A stretch of DNA of 64,000 nucleotides from positions 1-64,000 of the forward strand of contig JADBKU010000019.1 of NCBI GenBank assembly GCA_014896235.1. The letters run 5' to 3'. Below the pieces are notes generated by a model, which ran no database searches, was not told the DNA's origin, and saw only the letters and a list, made by a program, of their open reading frames with translations. This stretch comes from a bacterium. Lineage in GTDB: Bacteria > Desulfobacterota > Binatia > Binatales > Binataceae. Shown here piece after piece: positions 56,195 to 64,000 of this stretch (the first letter of the stretch is position 1; every line of letters starts with the position of its first letter). A program made the position numbers and the translations under genes.

Positions 56195-59100
56195 ACGTTT
56201 CCGAACTTTTCATCCGTAATTCGGTTGGCACTACGCTGCTGACGATCGCGATCGCCCTGGCGGGCGTCGTGGGCTTCCGGATGTTGCCGGTCGCGCCGCT
56301 GCCGGAGGTGGAATTTCCGACGATCATGGTTCAGGCGACGTTGCCCGGCGCGAGTCCCGAAACCATGGCCTCGTCGGTCGCGACGCCGCTCGAGCGCCAA
56401 TTCGGCCGCATCGCGGGCCTGACCGAATTGACCTCGACCAGTTATCTCGGCACGACCGCGATCGTCATGCAGTTCGATCTGAGCCGCGATATCAACGGCG
56501 CCGCGCGCGATGTACAGGCGGCGATCAACGCCGCGCGGAGCAACCTGCCCGCGAATCTGCCCGCGAATCCGACCTACAAGGAAGTCAATCCGGCCGACGC
56601 GCCGATTCTGATCATCGCGCTGACATCGAATACCATCAGCCGCGGCCGGATGTACGACGCGGCGTCTTCGATTCTGGCGCAGAAGATTTCGCAAATCAGC
56701 GGCGTTGGAGAGGTCTTGGTCGGCGGCGGCGCGCTGCCCGCGGTGCGCGTCGATCTGAATCCCACCCAGCTCAACAGCTACGGCATTAGCCTCGAGCAAG
56801 TGCGCATGACGCTCGCGGCGGCCAACGTCAACCGGCCGAAGGGCGAGCTTGAATCCCGCGACCGGTCGGTGGTCCTCGACGCGACCGATCAACTGTTCAA
56901 AGCCGCGCAATACCAGCGGCTGGTCGTCGGCTATCACGACGGCGCCGCCGTGACGCTGGCCGATGTCGGCCGGGTTACGGATTCCGTGCAGGACGTTCGC
57001 ACCTCGGGCATCGTGGACGGCCGTCCCGCGGTGATGCTGATCATCTTCCGCCAGCCCGGCGCCAACATCATCGACGCGGTGGACAATATCCGGGCGGCGC
57101 TGCCGCAACTGCACGCTTTCCTGTCGCCCGCGATCAATCTTTCCGTCGTTCTCGATCGCAGCACCACGATTCGCGCCTCGGTGCGCGACGTCGAACTGAC
57201 GCTGCTGGTCTCGATGGCGCTGGTGGTGCTGGTGGTCTTCGTCTTCCTGCGCAATCTGCGCGCGACGATCATTCCCGGAGTGGCCGTGCCGATCTCGCTG
57301 ATCGGGACCTTCGCGGTGATGTACCTGTGCGGCTACAGCCTCGACAATTTGTCGCTGATGGCGCTGACGATCTCGACCGGATTCGTGGTCGACGACGCGA
57401 TTGTGGTGATCGAGAATATTTCGCGTTACCGGGAACAAGGGCTCTCGCCGCTCGAAGCGGCGCGGCGCGGCGCGGCCGAGATCGGCTTCACAGTGATTTC
57501 GATCAGCGTTTCGCTGATCGCCGTTTTCATCCCGATTTTATTGATGGGCGGAATCGTCGGACGACTGTTCCGCGAGTTCGCCGTGACGCTGTCGGTCGCC
57601 ATCGCCGTCTCGCTCGTGATTTCACTCACGACGACGCCGATGATGTGCGCGAAGCTATTGCGCCCGATCGACGATCATCCCGCCGGAGCCTTCCATCAGT
57701 TGGCGGAGCGGATGTTCGACCGGATGGCCGATGGGTATCGCCGAAGCCTCGCGTGGGCCTTGCGCCATCGGCGGCTGATGCTTGCGGCGACGTTGGCGAC
57801 GGTCGCGTTAAGCGTCTATCTCTACGCCGTAATTCCCAAGGGCTTCTTCCCAGAGCAGGACACCGGCCGCCTGATGGGCATGATTATCGCCGATCAGGAG
57901 ACTTCCTTTCAGTCGATGCGCGCGAAGCTTGCGCGCTATACGGAGCTTGTGAACGCGGATCCGGCGGTGGAGCACGTTATTGCATTCACCGGCGGGGGCG
58001 GCGGCGCCACCAACAATGGTCGCATGTTTATCGCGCTTAAACCGCTGGCGGCGCGCAAAATCAGCGCCGCGCAGGTTATCAGCCGGTTGCGCCGACGCAC
58101 CGCGTCCGTCGCCGGCGCGCGCCTGTATCTTCAAGCGGTGCAGGATCTCCGCATCGGCGGGCGGCTGGAAAACGCGGAATATCAATACACCCTGCAAAGC
58201 CAGGATCTGGCGCTGCTCAATAGATGGGCTCCGCGGTTGCTCGCCGCGATGCGACGATTGCCGGAACTGCGCGACGTAAGCAGCGACCAGCAGAATAGCG
58301 GCCTTGACGCGGCGCTGGATATCGATCGGGATACCGCCGAGCGGCTCGGCGTATCGACGCAGACGATCGACAACACGCTTTACGACGCATTTGGGCAGCG
58401 CGAGGTCTCAACGATGTATACGCAGTTGAATCAGTATTACGTCGTGATGGAGGTCGCGCCGGAGTTCTGGCAGGCCCCGCACTGGCTCAAGGAGATTTAC
58501 GTTCAGGGATCCAATGGCGCGATGACGCCCTTGAGCGCTATTGCGCGCCAGACCAAAACCGTCACGCCGCTCGACGTAAATCATCAGGGGCAATTTCCGG
58601 CGGTGACGATATCGTTCAACCTCACACGTGGCGTGGCGCTTGGCGACGCCGTCAGCGCGATTCAGGCCGCGGAGCGCAAAATCAACCTGCCCAGCGGCAT
58701 CCGCGGCGATTTCGCCGGAACCGCGCAAGCCTTCACGGCTTCGCTGACGAACGAACCGCTGCTGATTCTGGCCGCGCTGGGCGTCGTGTACATCGTGCTC
58801 GGCATTCTCTACGAAAGCTACGTGCATCCGATAACGATTCTTTCGACGCTGCCGTCGGCAGGAGTGGGCGCGCTGCTCGCGCTCATGATCTTCCATACCG
58901 AGCTGAGCATCATCGCGCTGATCGGCATCATCCTGCTGATCGGCATCGTCAAGAAAAACGCGATCATGATGATCGATTTCGCGCTCGAGGCCGAGCGCGG
59001 CGCCGGCGTCGGTCCCAAAGAGGCGATCTATCAGGCGTGCCTGCTGCGCTTCCGGCCAATCATGATGACCACGATGGCCGCGTTGCTGGGCGGCCTGCCG

Positions 59101-59295
59101 CTGGCGCTCGGTACGGGGATGGGATCGGAATTGCGGCGGCCGCTGGGAATCGCGATCGTCGGAGGGCTGGCGGTGAGCCAGGTCCTCACTTTGTACACGA
59201 CTCCGGTTATTTATCTGTACCTCGACGAATTGCGGCTGTGGCTGCAGCGAGTCGCCCGAGAGGGTCAGCGCCGGCTCGGATTCAACGTCGGTTGA
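56191..59295 (+). CDS. RND efflux pump inner membrane subunit (MdtC-like)
   Basis: 1034 residues, with an ATGA overlap with the first pump. N-terminal [42 protein letters not shown] and [19 protein letters not shown] (proton-relay aspartates) are characteristic. The two pumps are similar throughout, as expected of MdtB/MdtC. It should form a mixed trimer with its partner. Together with the adaptor it is a complete three-gene MdtABC-type operon. It ends 135 bases before tRNA-Ser. Confidence 0.96.
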   Translation: MNVSELFIRNSVGTTLLTIAIALAGVVGFRMLPVAPLPEVEFPTIMVQATLPGASPETMASSVATPLERQFGRIAGLTELTSTSYLGTTAIVMQFDLSRDINGAARDVQAAINAARSNLPANLPANPTYKEVNPADAPILIIALTSNTISRGRMYDAASSILAQKISQISGVGEVLVGGGALPAVRVDLNPTQLNSYGISLEQVRMTLAAANVNRPKGELESRDRSVVLDATDQLFKAAQYQRLVVGYHDGAAVTLADVGRVTDSVQDVRTSGIVDGRPAVMLIIFRQPGANIIDAVDNIRAALPQLHAFLSPAINLSVVLDRSTTIRASVRDVELTLLVSMALVVLVVFVFLRNLRATIIPGVAVPISLIGTFAVMYLCGYSLDNLSLMALTISTGFVVDDAIVVIENISRYREQGLSPLEAARRGAAEIGFTVISISVSLIAVFIPILLMGGIVGRLFREFAVTLSVAIAVSLVISLTTTPMMCAKLLRPIDDHPAGAFHQLAERMFDRMADGYRRSLAWALRHRRLMLAATLATVALSVYLYAVIPKGFFPEQDTGRLMGMIIADQETSFQSMRAKLARYTELVNADPAVEHVIAFTGGGGGATNNGRMFIALKPLAARKISAAQVISRLRRRTASVAGARLYLQAVQDLRIGGRLENAEYQYTLQSQDLALLNRWAPRLLAAMRRLPELRDVSSDQQNSGLDAALDIDRDTAERLGVSTQTIDNTLYDAFGQREVSTMYTQLNQYYVVMEVAPEFWQAPHWLKEIYVQGSNGAMTPLSAIARQTKTVTPLDVNHQGQFPAVTISFNLTRGVALGDAVSAIQAAERKINLPSGIRGDFAGTAQAFTASLTNEPLLILAALGVVYIVLGILYESYVHPITILSTLPSAGVGALLALMIFHTELSIIALIGIILLIGIVKKNAIMMIDFALEAERGAGVGPKEAIYQACLLRFRPIMMTTMAALLGGLPLALGTGMGSELRRPLGIAIVGGLAVSQVLTLYTTPVIYLYLDELRLWLQRVAREGQRRLGFNVG

Positions 59296-59430
59296 GCGCC
59301 GCGCGCTGCGCCGGTTGACGGATTCGGCCAAAGCCTTCCGCATTCGTGCGCGAGGCGCGATGGAACGGCGATCGAACCGCTCATCCTTGCGCCCTTCAGA
59401 TCGTTCAAATACCAATGGAACTCATGACGC

Positions 59431-59521
59431 GGAGGGGTGGCCGAGCGGTTGAAGGCGCCGGTCTTGAAAACCGGAAGCGGCTCACCGTCGCTCGTGGGTT
59501 CGAATCCCACCCCCTCCGCCA
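59431..59521 (+). tRNA. tRNA-Ser (anticodon UGA), with encoded CCA
   Basis: A 91-base tRNA with a long variable arm. The acceptor arm pairs GGAGGGG with CCCCTCC, followed by the G discriminator and an encoded CCA. The anticodon stem is CCGGT/ACCGG around CTTGAAA, so the anticodon is TGA (59465-59467), reading UCA and UCN serine codons. The T-arm loop is GTGGGTTCGAATCCCAC. It is the common kind of integration site for mobile elements, and remnants of a recombinase lie immediately downstream. Confidence 0.97.
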
Positions 59522-59524
59522 CTT

Positions 59525-59652
59525 CCGAACAGAAATGCTAACGCCGGGCGTAACCGGCTTTACGCCGGCCGCGGCGGTCAGCGTCTGAAGCAGGCTGCTT
59601 TTCGAGCCGATGATACGGACCTCGCGGTCTGCGACCTCAACGCGCTGGGCGA
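59525..59652 (-). pseudogene. C-terminal remnant of a site-specific recombinase
   Basis: About 42 codons resembling the last residues of serine-type (resolvase/recombinase) proteins: QRVEVADREVRIIGSKSSLLQTLTAAAG and VRKWRR. It has no stop before the tRNA, and read-through would enter the tRNA sequence. It is fused in frame to the cut 3' end of the DHA2 transporter. I identify it from memory of such tails, which often follow the form RVEV-x5-RI-x-GSK, so it needs confirmation by a search. Confidence 0.55.
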
Positions 59653-60412
59653 GCGCCGACAGGATCGTAGCGTAGACCACCCACGGCGACGCGAACCAGT
59701 CGGCCCGCTGGCCGCGATCGAGCACGATCTGGAGCGCGCCGAGGCTCAGAACCAGCAACAGGATGCCGGCGTAATCGACCGCGCCCCGCGCCTTTTCGTG
59801 GTTGCGCAAATACGGCGGATCGTGAACGAACGCCGCCGCCATCGCGAACGCGGCCACGCCGACCGGCACGTTGATATAGAAGTTCCAGCGCCAGTTCCAG
59901 TTGTCGGTGATCCATCCGCCGAGCGTGGGACCGAGAATCGGCGCGACCATCAGGCCCACGCCCCACAGCGCCATCGCCATCTGCTGCTCTTCGGGCGGAA
60001 AGGTCTCCATCAGTATCGCCTGCGACGACGGAATCATGGCGGCGCCGGCCGCGCCCTGCAGCAGGCGAAAAATAATCATCTGGCTTAACGATTGGGCCGC
60101 GCCGCACAGCGCCGACGCCGTCACGAAAGTGAAGACCGAGAGCAGGAAATAACGCTTGCGGCCGAAGCGCGACGAAATCCACGCGGTCATCGGGATGACG
60201 ATTCCGTTGGCGACCAGGTAACTGGTCACCACCCACGCGATTTCGTCGACGCTGGCGGAAAATGCGCCCTGCATGTGCGGCAGCGCGACGTTGACGATCG
60301 AGGTGTCGAGCACTTCGAGCGTCGTGCCGAGCATCACCGCGAGCGCGATCAGCCACTTGTGCGCGTGGAGATCATACGCGGCGTCGGGATGCGCTTCCGG
60401 GATGTCCGCCAT
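59650..60412 (-). pseudogene. DHA2 (EmrB/QacA) MFS transporter, 3' half missing
   Basis: About 254 codons of a 14-helix multidrug transporter whose normal length is about 500 residues. The N-terminal half is intact: HKWLIALAVMLGTTLEVLDTSIVNVALPHMQG, SSRFGRKRYFLLS, AILMETFPPEEQQMAMALWG and GPTLGGWITDNWNWRW. After WVVYATILSAL the frame joins the recombinase tail. The ATG at 60412 abuts a reverse-transcriptase fragment, so its native promoter region is also replaced. As it stands it should be non-functional, although it could be expressed as a short membrane protein. Confidence 0.8.
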
Positions 60413-60417
60413 CGATA

Positions 60418-60690
60418 GTGCGCTTTCAGCGATTGGAGCGCCAGATGCGGACTTCGCTTCGGCCGAAAGCCATAGGAGAAGCCGAGGAAGTCCACCTCGT
60501 AGATGGCACTCAGGACTTCGGCGACCGCGCCTTGGACGATTTTATCTTCCAGCGCAGGTAGACCGAGCGGTCGCTGTCCGCCGTCGGACTTCGGTATATA
60601 GACCCGCTTTACCGGCAGTGGCCGATACCGGCCCAAGTGAATCCGCGCATGAAGTCGCTCCAGATTTTGCGCAAGTGGCCTGCACCCCGC
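60418..60690 (-). pseudogene. fragment of a group II intron reverse transcriptase/maturase
   Basis: About 90 codons in a 141-codon frame: LAQNLERLHARIHLGRYRPLPVKRVYIPKSDG, then RPLGLPALEDKIVQGAVAEVLSAIYEVDFLGFSYGFRPKRSPHLALQSL. These match the N-terminal RT region of LtrA-type proteins (before the YADD box). The 3' end continues into the MFS start and the 5' end meets the IS3 element. No intron RNA domain V could be recognised around it. Only this piece is left. Confidence 0.82.
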
Positions 60691-60739
60691 CAGCCCGACA
60701 GGTTTGAGGTAGAGTCCGTCACGAAAAGGAGACGGACGG

Positions 60740-61006
60740 ATGAAGGGCAGCCGGTTCAACGAGGAGCAAATCATTGGGATCCTGCGCGAGCAGGAAGCGG
60801 GAGCGAAGACCCAGGAGGTGTGTCGGCGCCACGGGATCTCGGACGCGACCTTCTACAAATGGAAGGCTAAGTACGGCGGGCTCGAGGTGTCGGAGGCGCG
60901 CCGGCTGAAGTCGCTGGAGGACGAGAACCGGCGGCTGAAGAAGCTGTTGGCCGAGGCCATGCTCGACAACGCTGCGCTCAAGGACCTGCTCGGAAAAAAC
61001 GCTTAG
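60740..61006 (+). CDS. IS3-family transposase OrfA
   Basis: 88 residues from an ATG with AGGAG upstream. The N-terminal helix-turn-helix is [43 protein letters not shown] leucine-zipper-like heptad follows: [27 protein letters not shown]. It binds the element ends. The 3' end contains a run of six A's (60994-60999) at codons GGA AAA AAC, before the stop, suited to a -1 ribosomal frameshift into orfB, which yields the active OrfAB fusion. Confidence 0.92.
   Translation: MKGSRFNEEQIIGILREQEAGAKTQEVCRRHGISDATFYKWKAKYGGLEVSEARRLKSLEDENRRLKKLLAEAMLDNAALKDLLGKNA
60994..61003 (+). other. probable programmed -1 frameshift site of the IS
   Basis: Six adenines at 60994-60999 followed by CGC. Shifting by -1 here leaves the OrfA frame and continues as [10 protein letters not shown] through a run of open codons to the [11 protein letters not shown] start region of OrfB at 61057 without a stop. 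This matches the A6-type slippery sites known in IS3-family elements. Confidence 0.6.
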
Positions 61007-61056
61007 CGCCTGCGGCGCGACGGGCAGCCGCGGCACAGCTCATCGAGCAGTATCGC

Positions 61057-61869
61057 TTGAGCCGGGTGCGCGCCTGCAGGCTGGTGGGACTCAATCGGTC
61101 GAGCCTGAGCTACAGGGCCCGACGGCCCGATGATTCGACCGTACGGGAACGACTGCGCGAGCTGGCGGCGGAGCGGCGCCGTTTCGGCTATCGGCGGCTG
61201 GGCTGGCTGCTGGCGCGGGAAGGTCATGTGATGAATCGCAAGAAGCTCTATCGCATCTATCGCGAGGAAAGGCTCATGGTGCGCCGGCGCGGACGGCGCA
61301 AGCGTGCGATCGGCACGCGCGCTCCGCTCGCTCTGCCCGACGCGATCAATCGACGCTGGTCGCTCGACTTCGTCTCGGACGCGCTGGGCGACGGCCGGCG
61401 CTTCCGCATCCTGTGCGTGGTCGACGACTTCAGCCGCGAATGCCTGGCCTGCGTGGTCGATACCTCCATCGGCGGCGTGCGCGTGGTGCGCGAACTGGAG
61501 CGCCTGGCGCTGGAGCGTGGCCTACCAGGAGTGATCGTCAGCGATAACGGCTGCGAGCTGACCAGCACGGCGGTGCTGCGCTGGTCGCTCGGCCGACTCG
61601 ACTGGCGCTACATCGCGCCGGGCAAGCCCGTGCAAAATGCCTTCGTCGAATCCTTCAACAGCCGCTTGCGCGATGAATGCCTTAACGAGCATGTATTCCT
61701 GAGCCTGGCCGAGGCGCGGGCGACCATCGCAGCCTGGCGCGACGATTACAACCATTGCCGCCCGCATTCGAGCCTCGGCGCGCTGACGCCATTCGAGTTC
61801 GCGCGGCTCAAAACGGAGAGACAGATTCCGCCCCCTGCGGGGGAAAATGAACCAGGACTCTACTTATGA
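61057..61869 (+). CDS. IS3-family transposase OrfB (DDE integrase)
   Basis: 270 residues as an independent frame; the real product is probably the OrfAB fusion. [17 protein letters not shown] and [41 protein letters not shown] precede the integrase core. Catalytic residues are visible in RWSLDFVSD (Asp), [10 protein letters not shown] (Asp) and [14 protein letters not shown] (Glu). The C-terminal [17 protein letters not shown] is typical. It cuts and joins DNA at the IS ends. Its stop lies inside the right terminal sequence. Confidence 0.95.
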   Translation: MSRVRACRLVGLNRSSLSYRARRPDDSTVRERLRELAAERRRFGYRRLGWLLAREGHVMNRKKLYRIYREERLMVRRRGRRKRAIGTRAPLALPDAINRRWSLDFVSDALGDGRRFRILCVVDDFSRECLACVVDTSIGGVRVVRELERLALERGLPGVIVSDNGCELTSTAVLRWSLGRLDWRYIAPGKPVQNAFVESFNSRLRDECLNEHVFLSLAEARATIAAWRDDYNHCRPHSSLGALTPFEFARLKTERQIPPPAGENEPGLYL

Positions 61870-61962
61870 ACTGATGGGCATCGGGGAGCAGGCCATGCTT
61901 CCGTGAATCTGCGCCGGCACGATGATATCGCAGAAGGGTAACTTTCCTGATCAAAGGCGCCA

Positions 61963-62253
61963 TCATCGACCTTTAGGCTCCTCATTCGGTAGCTCAAGCT
62001 CCCGCTTTAACCGTTCAGCCACGAACATCTTCAGCAGGGACTGGTAGGGCACGTCGCGCTTGTTAGCGAGAAGTTTAAGGCGGGCGAGCATCGGCTTCGG
62101 CAGGCGCAGCGAGATCGTTTGCGATGAAGGCCGAAGGTTCGGGAGCGTTACCCGCTTCGCCCGGCGCCAATCGATGAAATCGGCCGAGTCGTGTTTGGCC
62201 CAGAACTCGCGCTCAGCCTCCTCGTTCTTGAATCGCGGTATCGGCTTTTTCAT
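61963..62253 (-). CDS. CopG/BrnA-type antitoxin
   Basis: 96 residues. Conserved KPIPRFKNEEAEREFWAKHDSADFIDW leads to a ribbon-helix-helix at the end: TISLRLPKPMLARLKLLANKRDVPYQSLLKMFVAERL. This is the antitoxin layout that pairs with BrnT-type toxins. Its ATG overlaps the toxin stop by four bases (62253-62250), so toxin is translated first. The ribbon-helix-helix probably autoregulates the operon. It lies within the mobile zone. Confidence 0.85.
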   Translation of the reverse strand: MKKPIPRFKNEEAEREFWAKHDSADFIDWRRAKRVTLPNLRPSSQTISLRLPKPMLARLKLLANKRDVPYQSLLKMFVAERLKRELELPNEEPKGR

Positions 62254-62552
62254 GATTCTTTGTAAACCTTCCGCTCCTTTCGGCTCATGTCGCGGGCTGA
62301 AATCACGCGAATTCGCCGCGCCCGGACAGTGAACGCCACGAAAAGCTGCCGGCCAGCGTCGGTCTGGCCAAGCGCATAAAATCGGTCTTCGTGCTCCGAA
62401 TGCCTTTCGTCCTCACCGACGATCAGCGGCCGGTTAAAAAACAACTCTTCGCACTCAGTTGGCGTCACTCCATGGCGTTCCCAGATCTTGGCCGAGTTGC
62501 CAGCATCCCATTGGAAGCCCTCGCACTCGCCCAGTCTCTCCTCCCAGCCCAT
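62250..62552 (-). CDS. BrnT family toxin (RelE-fold ribonuclease)
   Basis: 100 residues. FQWDAGNSAKIWERHGVTPTECEELFFNRPLIV and DERFYALG-like EDRFYALGQTDAGRQLFVAFTVRARRIRVISARDMSRKERKVY are the BrnT signatures (conserved R-V-I-S-A-R-D). It would cleave RNA when free of the antitoxin encoded next. The pair forms an operon, toxin first. It lies between the IS3 element and the integrase-core transposase. Confidence 0.9.
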   Translation of the reverse strand: MGWEERLGECEGFQWDAGNSAKIWERHGVTPTECEELFFNRPLIVGEDERHSEHEDRFYALGQTDAGRQLFVAFTVRARRIRVISARDMSRKERKVYKES

Positions 62553-62793
62553 TCAAAAGCCTAATGTATATTATGCGAACATACGCTGGAAGAGCCACCA
62601 AATCCGTTTGTTAACAGACGCCGCGCCGCCCCGCCGTTGCGCGGCTGCGCTCAAGGCCGCCGCGCCATCCCTGAGCGGGACCGCTGACGCTTGTCACGGC
62701 GCCTGCTCGGCGTCAACTATTCTTGCCGGTCGTGTTGCCTCAACCAAGAATGTTACCCCTCGATAATAGTCGCGCTTGCACCTGGGGTGGAGC

Positions 62794-62818
62794 GCGAGGA
62801 GGGGCTTCCCCTCCTCGC
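62794..62818. repeat. perfect 11-base GC-rich inverted repeat
   Basis: GCGAGGAGGGG (62794-62804) pairs with CCCCTCCTCGC (62808-62818), with a three-base loop CTT. No T run follows on either strand. It could be a structural element or a terminal repeat relic. Confidence 0.6.
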
Positions 62819-62895
62819 CGCTGCGCGTGAAAGGGCCACCGTCATTGAGAGGGCGGATCCATTTTGTCTTCGTGCCGCTGTGGATCGCGGTCATC

Positions 62896-62934
62896 AATTC
62901 CTGTCTCCTTTCTGATTTTTCGGAGTCAGGAATT
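62896..62934. repeat. inverted repeat at the 3' end of the transposase
   Basis: AATTCCTG (62896-62903) pairs with CAGGAATT (62927-62934), and CTCC (62905-62908) pairs with GGAG (62922-62925), with one mismatch between the two stems. It sits a few bases downstream of the transposase stop on the minus strand, flanked on one side by TTTTAATT, and may act as a terminator or an end of the element. Confidence 0.5.
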
Positions 62935-62940
62935 TTAATT

Positions 62941-64000
62941 TCAGCTTGATGAACCAATAGTCACGGTCTTCTCCCCTTCCGTGGTGGCGATCGCAGCGAA
63001 CACCAGCCGGCGGGCTCGCTCCGCACGCCAGGCTCTAACGCGCCGCTGCAAGGTCCGGAGCTGGGCGCCAGTTGGGTAGAGGTCGGGCAAGCGATGGCGC
63101 AACCGCATCAGCAGTTCGCTGGCGGCGAGGTTAGGTTCCGCCGTCAGCCAACCTTCCACCAGCGGCCAACTGTCGGCGAACGGATCGGCGCGGTTTCTCC
63201 ACCAGTGTTTGGTCGTGTTTTTTCTTCGCCCTTTGGGCGCGCGGTAATCGCTATGCCATGCCGTCGCGAATGCAGTTAGGTACTGCGGCTGGTCCGGGGA
63301 GCCAACGGCGCCGGCATCACGATTGGAAAGAGACGACAACTCTCGCTGCGCTGCGCGGATGGTCGTTAGCAGCGCGACCGGATCGAGCGCCGCGAATCGC
63401 TCGTGCAGGCCTTGCTTAACGGTTTCGTCGATCCGCTCGGAGGCGAGCAGACGCTGATACGGGGTGAGTGGCCGATGATAGCGTTTACGCACCAGCGCGC
63501 CGTCGCGCTGTTTACTCGCCAGCTTGAACGATGGCTGGAAGAAGTTGACGTAGAGCCGGGCGCTCTCATACAGGTGCTGGAGCGCGGCGGCCGCAGCGAG
63601 CCCGCTCAGTCGCCCGTATCCGGCTAAACGCCGCACCACCGCGCCGTTCTTCTGCTCGACCCAGGCTTGGTCGTTCTTGAGATAAGCGCGCGAGCGGGTC
63701 CATTCAATCCGATGCTGGTTGCAATAGCCCTGCAGGGTCTCGTTCATGAATGCGCTGTCGTTGTCGGTATCGAGCCCGCGCAACGCAAAAGGCAGACGCC
63801 GGGAGACCGCACTGATTCCTTCCACCACCAAACTTTGTTCGCGCACCGCCAGAGCTGCGCATTCGGTCCAGCCGCTGTGAATGTCGGTCAGCGTGAGGGT
63901 ATGGACGAAGTTGCCGCCCTCCTTGACTCCGCCGCAGTGCTCGACCAGATCGCATTCGAAATATCCCGGCGGCGGATCGCCCCAGTCAGCGAAAGTCCGC
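62941..64000 (-). CDS. integrase-core transposase (ISNCY/IS481-like), partial, runs off the right edge
   Basis: About 353 codons are open to the window end; the stop is at 62941 and the true start lies outside. The integrase core is visible: TFADWGDPPPGYFECDLVEHCG (first Asp), RGLDTDNDSAFMNETLQGYC (second Asp) and KNDQAWVEQKNG (Glu), roughly 35 residues after the second Asp. LYESARLYVNFFQPSFKLASKQRDG and a charged C-terminal domain (RRLVFAAIATTEGEKTV) follow. An internal GTG at 63846 begins a shorter version. It moves DNA by a DDE reaction. The element's ends are not seen. Confidence 0.85.
   Translation of the reverse strand, partial: RTFADWGDPPPGYFECDLVEHCGGVKEGGNFVHTLTLTDIHSGWTECAALAVREQSLVVEGISAVSRRLPFALRGLDTDNDSAFMNETLQGYCNQHRIEWTRSRAYLKNDQAWVEQKNGAVVRRLAGYGRLSGLAAAAALQHLYESARLYVNFFQPSFKLASKQRDGALVRKRYHRPLTPYQRLLASERIDETVKQGLHERFAALDPVALLTTIRAAQRELSSLSNRDAGAVGSPDQPQYLTAFATAWHSDYRAPKGRRKNTTKHWWRNRADPFADSWPLVEGWLTAEPNLAASELLMRLRHRLPDLYPTGAQLRTLQRRVRAWRAERARRLVFAAIATTEGEKTVTIGSSS

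Larger units (their letters stand above)
60703..61870 (+). mobile_element. IS3-family insertion sequence (orfA and orfB with probable -1 frameshift)
   Basis: Contains orfA (helix-turn-helix plus leucine zipper) and orfB (DDE integrase). The left edge (GGTAGAGTCC at 60708-60717) and the right edge (GGACTCTAC at 61855-61863) share a nine-base inverted match GTAGAGTCC. Exact termini and target duplication are not certain. It sits at the 5' border of the reverse-transcriptase fragment, so it probably inserted there or nearby. Confidence 0.8.
62553..62940. other. intergenic region with hairpins, no clear gene
   Basis: No recognisable protein. An 87-codon minus-strand frame (62694-62957) is compositionally odd and is interrupted in structure by hairpins. 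Two inverted repeats are present and listed separately. It is probably a flank of the transposase or decayed sequence. Confidence 0.35.

Noticed and set aside
62694-62957. 87-codon minus-strand frame beside the transposase
   Set aside because: It overlaps the transposase end and spans two hairpins; no domain recognised.

Overview
The window is one high-GC contig from a Gram-negative, lipid A/LPS-bearing bacterium. The evidence for this is LpxA, LpxD, LptF, LptG, two GT9 heptosyltransferase-type enzymes, an LPS-kinase-like fragment and two RND pumps. It also carries cytochrome c maturation genes (Ccm) and coenzyme F420 biosynthesis genes with separate CofG and CofH. This mix suggests a deltaproteobacterial or Desulfobacterota-like lineage, and Candidatus Binatota fits as well. 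That placement is inference, because no rRNA gene is present. The GC-rich third codon positions produce many long antisense open frames (one of 618 codons opposite ccmF), which I have left out.

Layout. 1-3330 (minus): partial LPS kinase, GT9 glycosyltransferase and a ViaA-like VWA protein. 3420-11470 (plus): a methyltransferase, then a protein-quality-control block hrcA, secreted Cys-rich protein, grpE, dnaK, dnaJ, two hsp20 genes and an unusual J-protein. 11487-17844: aroE and pyrE (minus), a DUF1614 membrane protein (plus), then an M24 peptidase, an F420-type PPOX protein, lptG and lptF (minus). 17985-25616: rlmB, a conserved hypothetical gene, an FMN-type PPOX protein, a polyprenyl diphosphate synthase, and cofE, cofD, cofH, cofG transcribed as one minus-strand operon. 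25864-30348: 2-oxoacid dehydrogenase E1 alpha, E1 beta and E2, then a zinc alcohol dehydrogenase. 30404-36022: a tannase-type esterase, a membrane hypothetical, yacG, lpxA and a lipoprotein phosphodiesterase. 36148-41960: a complete-looking ccmE-F-H-I-A-B-C-D operon with variant CcmE and CcmH. 42033-49713: LPS genes (GT9, lpxD), uracil-DNA glycosylase, zinc phospholipase C-like protein, a frameshifted coaBC and a DsbA-type protein. 49787-59295: glutathione reductase, a permease remnant and an MdtABC-like RND system.

59431-64000 is a mobile scrap zone beside tRNA-Ser(UGA). It holds a recombinase tail, a DHA2 transporter cut at its 3' end, a group II intron reverse-transcriptase fragment, an IS3-family insertion sequence with a probable programmed frameshift, a BrnT/CopG toxin-antitoxin pair and a partial integrase-core transposase running off the end.

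Functional themes are outer-membrane construction, protein folding and thiol redox, cytochrome c assembly, and F420-dependent redox chemistry. The most unusual signals are four. The Ccm operon joins a CxxxY CcmE to a CxCxC-type CcmH and a CcmI-like protein with a zinc ribbon. A J-protein in the heat-shock block keeps only one zinc centre. coaBC carries a two-base frameshift in a GC-dinucleotide run. The transporter/recombinase/tRNA junction is chimeric.
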